In this document: piece by piece, positions 34,416 through 43,279 of the stretch | How the letters are laid out: every line of letters begins with the position of its first letter | Numbering within the stretch: the first letter of the stretch is position 1 | Assembly (NCBI RefSeq): GCF_028713515.1 | Contig: NZ_JAQTOD010000003.1 | Coordinates: 1-64,000, forward strand | Length of the DNA: 64,000 bases | Origin: Sulfurimonas sp. | GTDB lineage: Bacteria > Campylobacterota > Campylobacteria > Campylobacterales > Sulfurimonadaceae | Direction of reading: 5' to 3' | Notes under the pieces: generated by a model | The model's input: only the letters and a program-made list of their open reading frames with translations | What the model was told of the DNA's origin: nothing | Databases searched by the model: none | Program-made: the position numbers and the translations under genes

Positions 34416-35676
34416 GTCAAATCTAGCTGCAATGAGCATTATTGGGGTTTTATTTTTTATATTTGGATTTGTCACATGGCTAAATGGTTCACTCATTCCA
34501 TTTTTAAAAGATATCTGTGAACTAAATGAGTTTGAAGCACTTTTTGTAACCTTTGCTTTTTATATAGCCTACACCGTTATGGCTCTACCGATGTCATTTA
34601 TCTTGCAAAGAGTAGGTTATAAAAACGGTATGGCTGTTGGCTTAACCATTATGGCTGTTGGTAGTTTGATTTTTATACCGGCTGCCATAAGTGCAAATTT
34701 CATAGTATTTTTGATTGCTCTGTTTCTTCTAGGAACAGGACTAACAATTTTACAAACAGCATCAAATCCGTTTGTGATTTATATAGGGCCGACAGAGAGT
34801 GCTGCCATGAGAATCTCTATTATGGGAGTCATAAACAAAAGTGCGGGGGTTCTTGCTCCACTTCTTTTTACGGCTTATGTGCTCTCTGGCGTTGGTAGCT
34901 TAGATAGCTTATCCTCAATAGACAAAGGAGCAGTCGCATCAAAACTTATAATTCCATATATAATTATGGCACTAGCGCTGAGTGGGCTTGCAATTTTAGT
35001 TAAATTCTCATCACTTCCAGAACTTGATTTTGAGAAAGATAAGTTGCTTGGTGAAAAAAGTATATTTGAATTTCCACGAGCAGTCCTTGGCGCTTTAGCT
35101 CTATTTTTTTATGTTGGCATAGAAGTAGTAGCAGGTGATACCATAGGACTTTATGGGCAATATCTTGGCATGGATAACTACACGGTACTGACCTCTTACA
35201 CAATGTCATTTATGGTTCTTGGCTACCTTGTAGGAATATTTTGCATCCCAAAATTTATCTCTCAAGAAAAAGCACTTATATCTTCCGCTGTTTTAGGATC
35301 ACTTTTTTTAGTCGGGGTTGTCACATCATCTGCAGATAGTTACATAATTTCAAAGACACTTTGGGGATGGAGTGGTATAGGGGCTATTCCAAATACTGTT
35401 GCATTTGTGGCATTTCTTGGTTTTGCAAATGCTCTAATCTGGCCAACTATCTGGCCTTTAGCACTAGAGGGTCTAGGAAAGTATACAGCTCAGGGAAGCG
35501 CACTCCTCATTATGGCAATAGCTGGTGGAGCGATTATCCCTCTACTCGTAGGTAAAATAGCCTCAGCAAGTGGCGATATGCAGTCAACATACCTAGTTGG
35601 TTTAGTCTGTTATGCGTTTATATTTTTTTATGCGACAAAGTGGCATAAAATAACAAAATGGAAGTCATTGTGGTGA
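34402..35676 (+). CDS. FucP-like sugar:proton symporter (MFS)
   Basis: 424 residues with 12 hydrophobic helices. The start (IIGVLFFIFGFVTWLNGSLIPFLKDICELNEFEA) and TGLTILQTASNPFVIYIGP are characteristic of the FucP/glucose-galactose transporter branch of the major facilitator family. Such proteins import fucose, glucose, galactose or N-acetylglucosamine with H+. Two adjacent ATGs at 34402 and 34405 are possible starts. The next gene starts inside its end. Confidence 0.85.
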   Translation: MMSSKSNLAAMSIIGVLFFIFGFVTWLNGSLIPFLKDICELNEFEALFVTFAFYIAYTVMALPMSFILQRVGYKNGMAVGLTIMAVGSLIFIPAAISANFIVFLIALFLLGTGLTILQTASNPFVIYIGPTESAAMRISIMGVINKSAGVLAPLLFTAYVLSGVGSLDSLSSIDKGAVASKLIIPYIIMALALSGLAILVKFSSLPELDFEKDKLLGEKSIFEFPRAVLGALALFFYVGIEVVAGDTIGLYGQYLGMDNYTVLTSYTMSFMVLGYLVGIFCIPKFISQEKALISSAVLGSLFLVGVVTSSADSYIISKTLWGWSGIGAIPNTVAFVAFLGFANALIWPTIWPLALEGLGKYTAQGSALLIMAIAGGAIIPLLVGKIASASGDMQSTYLVGLVCYAFIFFYATKWHKITKWKSLW

Positions 35677-36524
35677 CTATCGAGAAATTATCCAATGGTT
35701 TTGAGTATATTTTAGTACAAAACAGCTCAGCGGTTGCAAAGATTGCCCTTCAAGGTGCACATCTTTTTCACTACTGTAAAACTAACGAGGAACCTCTCTT
35801 GTGGCTTAGTGATATTAGCTACTATGAACAAGGCAAAGCAATCAGGGGTGGCATACCTATCTGCTGGCCGTGGTTTGGTTTTCATAAAGATAAAACTCTT
35901 CCTCAACACGGCTTTGCAAGAACTAGCATTTGGAAATTTGTTAGTAGTGATGAGCCAGACGCAAAAACATCATCAGTTATATTTAGACTAACTCATAGTG
36001 ATGAGACGCTGAAAATGTGGAATCATAAGTTTGATTTGGAGTTAAAAATCACAATAAACGACTCGCTAAAACTAGAACTAAAAACAACAAACTTAGATGA
36101 GGGCGAGTTCACGATAACCCAGGCGCTTCACACTTATTTTGCAGTTTCTGATATATCCGAAGTAAGCATAAACGGACTAAATAAAAAACCATATCTCGAT
36201 GCTCTCACGCTAAAACAAGAGATTCAAGATGGCGATATTTTCTTTAACTCAGAAGTTGACAGAGTTTACCAAAAAGTGGATGGCGAAGTGATTTTAAGAG
36301 ATAAAAACAGAGAAATTACTATTATGAACAGTTGTTCATCTTCAGTTGTAGTCTGGAATCCATGGATAGAAAAAACAAAAAGAATGAGCGCCATGAGAGA
36401 AGACGCATACAGAAATATGCTCTGTATAGAATCTTCAAATGCCTACGATGACGCGGTTGTAGTAAAGCCAAATAGTTCTCATACTTTAGAAGCCGTTATT
36501 TTATCTCTGCACAAATCTAGCTAA
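35658..36524 (+). CDS. D-hexose-6-phosphate mutarotase (YeaD family)
   Basis: 288 residues, galactose-mutarotase-like beta sandwich. Family marks: IALQGAHLFHY, then IRGGIPICWPWFGFH, QHGFARTSIWKF with the first catalytic His, QALHTYFAVSD with the second, and VVWNPWIEK. It interconverts anomers of glucose-6-phosphate-type sugars. The ATG at 35658 overlaps the permease by 19 bases; GTG at 35673 is an alternative start. Last gene of the operon. Confidence 0.9.
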   Translation: MEVIVVTIEKLSNGFEYILVQNSSAVAKIALQGAHLFHYCKTNEEPLLWLSDISYYEQGKAIRGGIPICWPWFGFHKDKTLPQHGFARTSIWKFVSSDEPDAKTSSVIFRLTHSDETLKMWNHKFDLELKITINDSLKLELKTTNLDEGEFTITQALHTYFAVSDISEVSINGLNKKPYLDALTLKQEIQDGDIFFNSEVDRVYQKVDGEVILRDKNREITIMNSCSSSVVVWNPWIEKTKRMSAMREDAYRNMLCIESSNAYDDAVVVKPNSSHTLEAVILSLHKSS

Positions 36525-36547
36525 ATCTACTTTAATAAACTGCCTTT

Positions 36548-37126
36548 TTATTTAAACAAAACTTTGTTGTTAAAAATAGGCACAGACTGAGTATTTATAT
36601 ACAAATATGCGTTTTTAGCCGAGAAAATCTGATATCCCAGTCCATCATCTAACAGACGGCACTCAGGAGCTTTATGGCTCTCTGCTCTATTATTGGTTAC
36701 TTTTGTTTTTTGAGAAGTTAAATCAAGCACTATCTGACTTGAGCCACCAAATCCTCGCCCTTCTCTATCCTCTAAAAATATCTTAGGAACTTTCCCCTCA
36801 ACAATTGCAATAGCTTTCTCAATATCAATTTTCTTCTCAATCTCTTGATCATTTTTAGCATCAAATATCTCTTGCGTAACCTGCATAGCTTCAATTTGCG
36901 CTGGTCCAGTTATGAGTTTTAAATTCCCTTGACTAATACCACCAAAATATCGCTCCAACTTGCACTCTTTGGGAATAAGATATATATTTTCCCCATCAAT
37001 CAAGAGTGGCTGTTGATATTTACTGCTTAGCATTTGAAGAGTTTCTGGCGCGGTATTACTAGATACAAAAATCAACTCACTAGCATAAGAAGTGATACAT
37101 AATAGACAAAAAATAACTATTTTCAT
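36548..37126 (-). CDS. Exported protein of unknown function
   Basis: 192 residues with a short signal peptide (MKIVIFCLLCITSYAS). The mature part has a plug-like start (VSSNTAPETLQMLSSKYQQP), a charged middle with KKIDIEKAIAIVEGKVP, and a C-terminal beta-rich stretch. Two Cys (about 55 and 152) could form a disulfide. I recognise no family. It overlaps the lipoprotein gene upstream by four bases, so the two are co-expressed and may work together at the outer membrane. Confidence 0.6.
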   Translation of the reverse strand: MKIVIFCLLCITSYASELIFVSSNTAPETLQMLSSKYQQPLLIDGENIYLIPKECKLERYFGGISQGNLKLITGPAQIEAMQVTQEIFDAKNDQEIEKKIDIEKAIAIVEGKVPKIFLEDREGRGFGGSSQIVLDLTSQKTKVTNNRAESHKAPECRLLDDGLGYQIFSAKNAYLYINTQSVPIFNNKVLFK

Positions 37127-37638
37127 CTGAAAATATCCTCATCACTCATCCATAAAATCCAAGAACGCTCTTTTATTTTACTAACATCCATCAAACCATC
37201 GCTGTTTAACTTATAATACTCATAAACAACTGAAATTTTTCCGCCCTTAACGGCATCAATATAGGGCTGAGGAATAACTATTTTATACGAATCAGTTCCA
37301 GGACCAATCCCATCTTTATCTGCTTTGTCAAGAGCTAAAATACCATATAGTTCTTTTTCTATGTTTGGCACTTTTACACGAACATGCTTTGCGTCTCTCT
37401 CTAACGCAACTCTATATGCGCCACAAAGCCTACTATCGTGCATCAGTAAAGTGTTATATCCAACAGAACTTTGAAATGGTGAGGTAAACTCGCCCTTAAG
37501 GATAAAACTTTTATCTACAGCCGTAATAATAATATCAGGATTATCTATTTTGCCTTTTAAAATCGGCCTGTTATAGGTGGTTAGCGAACAACCGGCAAAT
37601 GCAAAAATCAAAAGGGCAGAGAGTAGTAAAAAACGCAT
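37123..37638 (-). CDS. Lipoprotein of unknown function
   Basis: 171 residues. Signal peptide and lipobox LIFAFAGC (Cys17) make it a lipoprotein. The mature domain is beta-rich (IIITAVDKSFILKGEFTSPFQ, HVRVKVPNIEKELYG). No family recognised. First of a leftward two-gene unit with the exported protein that follows. The divergent gap to selD (37639-37763) holds promoters for both sides. Confidence 0.65.
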   Translation of the reverse strand: MRFLLLSALLIFAFAGCSLTTYNRPILKGKIDNPDIIITAVDKSFILKGEFTSPFQSSVGYNTLLMHDSRLCGAYRVALERDAKHVRVKVPNIEKELYGILALDKADKDGIGPGTDSYKIVIPQPYIDAVKGGKISVVYEYYKLNSDGLMDVSKIKERSWILWMSDEDIFR

Positions 37639-37763
37639 TGGATTCCTTTTTATATGTGGGGCTCTGTTTAATAGCTAAAAGTGTAACCAAAATAGTGTAC
37701 AAATTTCTTTTTTTTGGAGTATTCATTTATACTTTTAGCTATTATTAGAAAAAAAGAAGAATT

Positions 37764-38795
37764 ATGCAAGATATAAAACTAACACAATATAGTCACGGAG
37801 CGGGCTGTGGCTGTAAAATCTCCCCAAAACTCCTAGATACCATACTTACAAGCTCAAGAGAGAAGATTCACTATCCCTCCCTTCTTGTTGGAAACGAAAG
37901 CAGAGACGATGCTGCCTGTTTTGACCTTGGAAATGGTACCTCTCTTTTGAGTACAACCGACTTTTTTATGCCAATCGTCGATGATCCTTTTACTTTTGGA
38001 CGCATCGCCGCAACAAATGCGATTAGCGATATTTATGCCATGGGAGGAAAACCTTTGATGGCGATTGCTATTTTTGGTTGGCCTATAGAAAAACTCAGTG
38101 CGGAAGTTGCTCAAAGAGTCATTGATGGTGGTCGTTCTGTTTGTGAAGAGGCAGGGATTCCTCTTGCTGGCGGACATAGCATAGACTCTCCTGAACCTAT
38201 TTTTGGACTTGCTGTTAGCGGTTTGGTTGAGAACAAAAATCTAAAACAAAACAACACTGCAACCGTTGGTTGTGAGCTGTTTTTGACAAAACCTCTTGGG
38301 ATTGGGATTTTAACGACCGCACAAAAACAGGGTAAAATCAACGATGATGATATAAATGTTGCTATTGAAGCCATGTGTACTCTCAATAAAATAGGAGCCG
38401 ATATTTCAAAGTTTAAGGGTGTAACGGCGCTGACGGATGTAACAGGATTTGGTCTTTTGGGGCATCTGAGTGAGATTTGCGATGGAAGTGGCATCTCGGC
38501 ACGAGTTCGTTTTAATGATGTTCCTCTTTTGGCAAATGTTAAAAAATATCTAGCAATGGGATGCGTCCCTGGTGGAACTAGAAGAAACTTTGAGAGTTAC
38601 GGTCATCACATCAGCCCAATGAGAGAAGATGTTGAAAATATTCTTTGTGATGCACAAACTTCGGGCGGACTGCTTTGTGTTGTGAAAAAAGAGAGCGTAA
38701 AAGAGTTCCTTGAATTATGCTCCAAATCAGGCTTAGAACTTAGCTCAATAGGCGAGACTATTGAGAGTTCAAAACATCTTATAGAGGTTGTATGA
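37764..38795 (+). CDS. selD: Selenide, water dikinase
   Basis: 343 residues. Makes selenophosphate from selenide and ATP. N-terminal [19 protein letters not shown] carries Cys15 and Lys18, which match the catalytic Cys17/Lys20 of E. coli SelD; the active-site position is Cys, not selenocysteine. [43 protein letters not shown] and [11 protein letters not shown] follow. The next gene, mnmH, consumes its product and overlaps it by four bases. Confidence 0.97.
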   Translation: MQDIKLTQYSHGAGCGCKISPKLLDTILTSSREKIHYPSLLVGNESRDDAACFDLGNGTSLLSTTDFFMPIVDDPFTFGRIAATNAISDIYAMGGKPLMAIAIFGWPIEKLSAEVAQRVIDGGRSVCEEAGIPLAGGHSIDSPEPIFGLAVSGLVENKNLKQNNTATVGCELFLTKPLGIGILTTAQKQGKINDDDINVAIEAMCTLNKIGADISKFKGVTALTDVTGFGLLGHLSEICDGSGISARVRFNDVPLLANVKKYLAMGCVPGGTRRNFESYGHHISPMREDVENILCDAQTSGGLLCVVKKESVKEFLELCSKSGLELSSIGETIESSKHLIEVV

Positions 38796-39865
38796 GCCTA
38801 GTTTTAGTGGATGATTTTTTATCTGTCGTTTTAGAAAACAGAGCTTTACTAGATGTGCGAGCGCCCATTGAGTTTGAGGGTGGCGCATTTCCTACCTCAA
38901 CAAATATAGCTATTTTAGATGATGAACAGAGGCGTCTTGTTGGTACCTGCTATAAGCAAGATGGCAATGCAGCAGCCGTTAAACTTGGTCAAAAACTCGT
39001 AGATAAACAACAGAGAGTTTTGGCGTGGAAGGCTTACATAAAAGAAAATCCAGATGCGTATCTTTACTGTTTTCGAGGAGGACAAAGATCTCGCATCTCT
39101 CAAGCTTGGCTAGATGAAGCAGGCGTAGTGATTCCTAGGCTAAAAGGCGGATACAAGGCGTTTCGTAGATTTTTAGCGGAGCAATCTTTAGAGATTAGTG
39201 CTAACACAAAAACAGTAATTATCGGCGGACGAACTGGTTCTGGAAAAACTATTTTGCTTCAAAAACTAAGCAATGCCATCGACCTTGAGGCAATCGCCAA
39301 GCATAGAGGTTCATCATTTGGAAAGTTTATCTCACCTCAACCATCGCAAATTGATTTTGAAAATGCTCTTTATTATAAACTCATTAAGCACAACGCAGGG
39401 CAACATAAGCAGTTAATTATTGAGCACGAAAGCCACAATATAGGACGAGTTTATATCCCAAAACCTATTTTCGATAACTTCAACAAAGGCTCTCTCGTGA
39501 TTTTGCACACACCTTTGGCAGAGCGCATAGAAATTACACATGAAGAGTATATAACTAATGCAATCAAAGAGTATGAGGCTATTTTTAAAGAGGATGGAAA
39601 ACTCCTTTGGTATGAAAATATTGTTGCAGGCTTAGATAGGATACAAAAACGATTAGGAAGCGAGCGGCATCTAAATATAAAATCTATTCTAACTCAAAGT
39701 TATACAAACGACAATAACGAGGGACATAAAGAGTGGATTAAAATTTTACTCAGTGAATATTACGACCCAATGTATGATTATCAATTGGCAAAAAGTTCTC
39801 TACCTGTTTTGTTTGAGGGAAACGCGAAAGAGATAATTGACTTTTTACATAACACAACTATTTAA
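38792..39865 (+). CDS. mnmH: tRNA 2-selenouridine synthase
   Basis: 357 residues, also called SelU/YbbB. N-terminal rhodanese domain with catalytic Cys93 in YCFRGGQRS, then a P-loop domain with Walker [10 protein letters not shown] (about 145-152). It geranylates and then selenates the wobble 2-thiouridine of tRNAs for Glu, Gln and Lys. Coupled to selD by an ATGA overlap. 39866-40050 downstream is AT-rich with no gene recognised. Confidence 0.95.
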   Translation: MSLVLVDDFLSVVLENRALLDVRAPIEFEGGAFPTSTNIAILDDEQRRLVGTCYKQDGNAAAVKLGQKLVDKQQRVLAWKAYIKENPDAYLYCFRGGQRSRISQAWLDEAGVVIPRLKGGYKAFRRFLAEQSLEISANTKTVIIGGRTGSGKTILLQKLSNAIDLEAIAKHRGSSFGKFISPQPSQIDFENALYYKLIKHNAGQHKQLIIEHESHNIGRVYIPKPIFDNFNKGSLVILHTPLAERIEITHEEYITNAIKEYEAIFKEDGKLLWYENIVAGLDRIQKRLGSERHLNIKSILTQSYTNDNNEGHKEWIKILLSEYYDPMYDYQLAKSSLPVLFEGNAKEIIDFLHNTTI

Positions 39866-40050
39866 CTAAAATTAATTAATTTAAGAATGATAGTACTAAT
39901 AGTTTAGACATCTCAACTAGGACATTACTCGAAAATATTCTTAAGAAACAAACCTTAGCATGCTAAATGATACCAATTCTTAATATTAATATAATTTTAA
40001 GCTTACTTATTTATACTTCTAAAAATTAATACCTAAAATAAAGGCTTAGC

Positions 40051-41397
40051 ATGAGTAAATCTCTCCTCCTAAGTGCTGTTGCTACTATGGTTATTGCATC
40101 CACATCAGTGAATGCCGATGAAATAAGTAGCCTAAAAGCACAACTTCAAGAACTTAACAAACGCATTGAAACACTAGAAAACAATACTAAAACAAACACT
40201 GAACAAACACAGGCTCTTGCCGATGAATTAATCAATACACAAAATGCAACTTCTTTTGGTACAGTTGATATAAGCAAAACAGAAGCTGGACTTGGTGTTG
40301 CTGCTTCAAAAGTTTATTATTCGAAAAATCCTCTTTCTATTGGTGGGTATGGTGAAATTCATTTTTCACGCTATGCCAATAATGCCACTAATGAAACCGA
40401 GACTACTCGCTTTGTTCCTTATATCGGTTACAAATTTAGTGATAATATTATTCTAAACTCCGAAATAGAATTTGAACATGGTGGACAAGAAGTATCTGTA
40501 GAACAGCTTTATCTTGATTTTTTAATCGATCCAGCATTTAGTGTCAGAATCGGTCATCAAGTTGTTCCAATGGGATTAATCAATCTCAATCATGAACCAA
40601 TCCTATTTAACACAGTCAATCGTCCAGATGTTGAAACATACATCATTCCCTCAACATGGCATGAAAATGGAATAACCATTCATGGCAAAACAGATATATT
40701 AAACTATTATATTGGCGCTATTGTTGCCTTAGATATGGGATTGGCTGAACACGATGGATCTCTTGATAAAGATACATACGGTATCAACTGGATCAGAAAT
40801 GGACGCAGAGGAGGATATGAAAGAAATTCGCGGACTTCCAACCTAGGGTTTGTAGCGCGCATCGACTATACTGGCATCAACGGACTCCTTGTAGGCACTA
40901 GTCTCTATACCGGAGATGCTGGTCCATCTACAAATGGCAAAGAACCGGGACGATTAACTATTGGTGAGCTCCATGCTCAGTATCAAACAGATGGTTTTAA
41001 AATCAAAGGGCTCTATACTCAGGCGCATCTAAGTCATGCGGACGCTTATCTTGGAGTCCATACTGTTGGCGATACCTCTCTTGTTTTTCCGACCCATCCA
41101 AAATTAGCAGATGGAGGATATATCAATCTAGAATACAATATTCTCTCGCATCTAACACAAACAACTACGCAGTTACCTATTTTCTTTCAATACGAAAATT
41201 ATAATTTAGCCAATTCAGTGGTTGGAGAAGCCGCCTTTGGAACAACCGAAAGTTTCACATATGGTATGAACTATTTTCCTCATCCTCAAGTGGTGCTAAA
41301 AGGAGAATATACTATGCGTCACAATAAAAACGATAGTAATTCAGCTAATTATGCAAATGAAGGAATATACTCGTTTGCTTTAGGATTTATTTTCTAA
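40051..41397 (+). CDS. Outer-membrane porin with N-terminal coiled coil
   Basis: 448 residues. Signal peptide 1-22 (ending VNA), then a predicted coiled coil (about 24-60: ISSLKAQLQELNKRIETLE) as in trimeric porins of Campylobacterota, then beta strands of a 16-18-stranded barrel to a final FALGFIF, the aromatic barrel end. Contains RIGHQVVPMGLINLNHEP, a pattern seen in phosphate-selective (OprP/OprO-like) and related porins. Substrate unknown. Its stop overlaps the start of the FMN-binding gene (TAATG), so the two are coupled. Confidence 0.85.
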   Translation: MSKSLLLSAVATMVIASTSVNADEISSLKAQLQELNKRIETLENNTKTNTEQTQALADELINTQNATSFGTVDISKTEAGLGVAASKVYYSKNPLSIGGYGEIHFSRYANNATNETETTRFVPYIGYKFSDNIILNSEIEFEHGGQEVSVEQLYLDFLIDPAFSVRIGHQVVPMGLINLNHEPILFNTVNRPDVETYIIPSTWHENGITIHGKTDILNYYIGAIVALDMGLAEHDGSLDKDTYGINWIRNGRRGGYERNSRTSNLGFVARIDYTGINGLLVGTSLYTGDAGPSTNGKEPGRLTIGELHAQYQTDGFKIKGLYTQAHLSHADAYLGVHTVGDTSLVFPTHPKLADGGYINLEYNILSHLTQTTTQLPIFFQYENYNLANSVVGEAAFGTTESFTYGMNYFPHPQVVLKGEYTMRHNKNDSNSANYANEGIYSFALGFIF

Positions 41398-41918
41398 TGA
41401 AAACTCTTATATATTTACTCATCATTTTTAACAGTGGCTTTGCCCAGATTCTGGGTGATCCCGTTGCATTAACACAGCACGCATTTAATGCTAAATCAAT
41501 CGAACAGAAAACCATTATACTTAATGAAAAACAGGTGCAGCAGCTTTCGAAGAGTTCGCAACAAACTATTGATACAAAATTATATAGGGTTTATATAGCA
41601 AAAAATGGGTCGTCAACAATTGGCTATGGGGTTCTACTTAATAAGAAAGTGCGAACAAAGACAGCTATAGCTCTCTACTTAATCGATATGAAATCTAGTA
41701 TAAAATCAATTGAAATTGTAGCTTTCAATGAACCAATTGAGTACCTCCCTACAAAAACTTGGCTAGACGGATTTGCTAACAAGAATGGTACAAATGCGTT
41801 ACATTTAAATCAAGATGTTCCTACAGTAAGTGGTGCTACTCTATCCGCACACGCCATCACAGATGGAAGTCGTCTTGCACTATCCATCCTTAATATTATA
41901 AAACTTCAACTGGAATAA
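41397..41918 (+). CDS. Exported FMN-binding domain protein (covalently flavinylated type)
   Basis: 173 residues with a signal-like N-terminus (to about 16, GFA). The C-terminal half is an FMN_bind domain: ALYLIDMKSSIKSIEIVAFNE, then VPTVSGATLSAHAI (141-154), where the SGAT Thr (Thr148) is the residue to which ApbE attaches FMN. Related domains occur in RnfG, NqrC and periplasmic electron-transfer proteins. The first half is unassigned. Coupled to a porin gene by a one-base overlap, which suggests that they serve one process, perhaps periplasmic reduction of an imported substrate (inference). Confidence 0.82.
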   Translation: MKTLIYLLIIFNSGFAQILGDPVALTQHAFNAKSIEQKTIILNEKQVQQLSKSSQQTIDTKLYRVYIAKNGSSTIGYGVLLNKKVRTKTAIALYLIDMKSSIKSIEIVAFNEPIEYLPTKTWLDGFANKNGTNALHLNQDVPTVSGATLSAHAITDGSRLALSILNIIKLQLE

Positions 41919-41986
41919 CCTCAATTTTTACAGATGTACATCTATTCAATTAACCTACTTATTCATTAATATTCTACACTATTTAA

Positions 41987-42994
41987 CTAAAACCCTTTAG
42001 TTTCAAATGGCGAAATATCTTGTGATTTTAGCATTTTATGCGCATCATAAGCCAGACGGATTACGCCAACAGCGTAGTTTGAAGAGTTATTGTAACGCAT
42101 AATTTTTTTACTACACTCCCTAACAGAGTTCAATTCTGATTTATCGCAGGCATAACAATCCATTGGTTCATTTGATCTTGGATTTTTATCGTAACAAAAA
42201 GAGGCGTTGTCGTTGTTCTCCTGAAACTCATACCATTTTGATTCAAGCTCCGCAATATTTGGCATATTGTCCCAATCTATAAGTTGTGTAAAACTCCCTT
42301 TTTTATATAGATATTTACTTGTTGAGACGATAGCATCTGACATATTTGTCAAATCACCAATCTCTTTTTTATAGCCCTCAGCATACGCGAAATTATTTGG
42401 CATAAATTGTGGAATCCCGATTGCTCCGGCGTATGAGCTAGGAAGCGTGCACTCTTCTACCCCAATGCCTCTATCAAAACAGTGCTTTATTATTGAGACC
42501 ATATTTGATTTTCCCATGTTTATGAGCCATTTGTCTCTATCTGTCTCTGGCTTTGACTTTACAACCATCGTATTAAACACAGTAAAAGCGTCATGAGTAA
42601 GTTTAATCTTACCTAGTTTCGTCTCTTTCATGAGGATAGAAGCCACTATCTCACGATTTACTCCATACCTGCTCTCAGCATAATCATAAACCTCAGCATA
42701 CTCTTTTAGATGAGCAACTATTTCAGGAAGATACTTCTCAACAAGCGTATTATTTGCCTTTTTTTCATTCTTCTTGTGTAGTGGAATCAATGCTGGTTGC
42801 ATCGCATTTAGGCTAGCTTCATCAAACTTATCTATTTTTGATGGTGAAGTTAGAAACTCATTTACATATTCACCTGAAACACCGCTTTTTATAGCTCTTT
42901 GGCAAATTTCTAAATAATTTTTATTTTCAAATTCACAACCATAATCTGCAAAAAGCATAATACTAACAACTAATAATAAAAATATTTTAATCAT
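41987..42994 (-). CDS. mltB: MltB-type lytic murein transglycosylase
   Basis: 335 residues with a signal peptide (to about 16, LFA); Cys20 in the early mature part is not in a good lipobox, so probably soluble periplasmic. Catalytic Glu124 in LMKETKLGKI, VFNTMV, and GAIGIPQFMPNNFAYAEGYK are MltB family marks. It cuts glycan strands to 1,6-anhydroMurNAc ends, the substrate stream for the NagZ/AnmK route. Promoter TATACT at 43017-43022 on the minus strand. Confidence 0.88.
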   Translation of the reverse strand: MIKIFLLLVVSIMLFADYGCEFENKNYLEICQRAIKSGVSGEYVNEFLTSPSKIDKFDEASLNAMQPALIPLHKKNEKKANNTLVEKYLPEIVAHLKEYAEVYDYAESRYGVNREIVASILMKETKLGKIKLTHDAFTVFNTMVVKSKPETDRDKWLINMGKSNMVSIIKHCFDRGIGVEECTLPSSYAGAIGIPQFMPNNFAYAEGYKKEIGDLTNMSDAIVSTSKYLYKKGSFTQLIDWDNMPNIAELESKWYEFQENNDNASFCYDKNPRSNEPMDCYACDKSELNSVRECSKKIMRYNNSSNYAVGVIRLAYDAHKMLKSQDISPFETKGF

Positions 42995-43016
42995 ATAAGT
43001 TCCACCTCTTCCCCTT

Positions 43017-43022
43017 AGTATA
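43017..43022 (-). promoter_or_regulatory. -10 box for mltB
   Basis: TATACT on the minus strand, 22 bases before the mltB ATG. The leader would be only about 15 bases long. Confidence 0.4.
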
Positions 43023-43099
43023 ACAATTTTAGCGTCAAAATCTCATTAACCAAATAGTTGAGACTAGGCAAATCTATAAAATTTATCTATTAAATTTGT

Positions 43100-43105
43100 T
43101 ATAAT
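43100..43105 (+). promoter_or_regulatory. -10 box for the small Cys-rich gene
   Basis: TTTGTTATAATTCAAA contains a perfect TATAAT 30 bases ahead of the small gene's ATG at 43136. A second TATAAT is at 43116-43121 but is too close to the start to be the main box. Confidence 0.5.
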
Positions 43106-43135
43106 TCAAAAAAAATATAATAGATAGGATTTAAC

Positions 43136-43279
43136 ATGGTAGATAAAGCATGCGACAACAAAATATGTTTACAAAGTAAAGATTGCGCGAGATTTCAATC
43201 ATTTTTAGATGGAAACAAAGATTACAAAACATTCAAGGGTACCGAAGTAAAGGGGTGTGGACAGTTTATAGAGAAGTGA
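43136..43279 (+). CDS. Small Cys-rich protein, 47 residues
   Basis: ATG start with TAGGAT eight bases upstream and a TATAAT promoter. The product has four Cys (6, 11, 17, 41) in CX4CX5C...C spacing and is basic (KACDNKICLQSKDCARF). No signal peptide, so cytoplasmic; the Cys pattern suggests metal binding or a redox role. Its last 14 bases overlap the end of the converging murU-like gene. I know no named family. Confidence 0.65.
   Translation: MVDKACDNKICLQSKDCARFQSFLDGNKDYKTFKGTEVKGCGQFIEK

Noticed and set aside
37764-37830. Possible selenocysteine codon in selD
   Set aside because: The active-site position reads TGT/TGC Cys codons (GAGCGCK); there is no in-frame TGA.
39866-40050. Selenocysteine tRNA or other tRNA near selD-mnmH
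   Set aside because: No T-loop (GGTTCRA) or cloverleaf pairing can be found; the stretch is plain AT-rich sequence.
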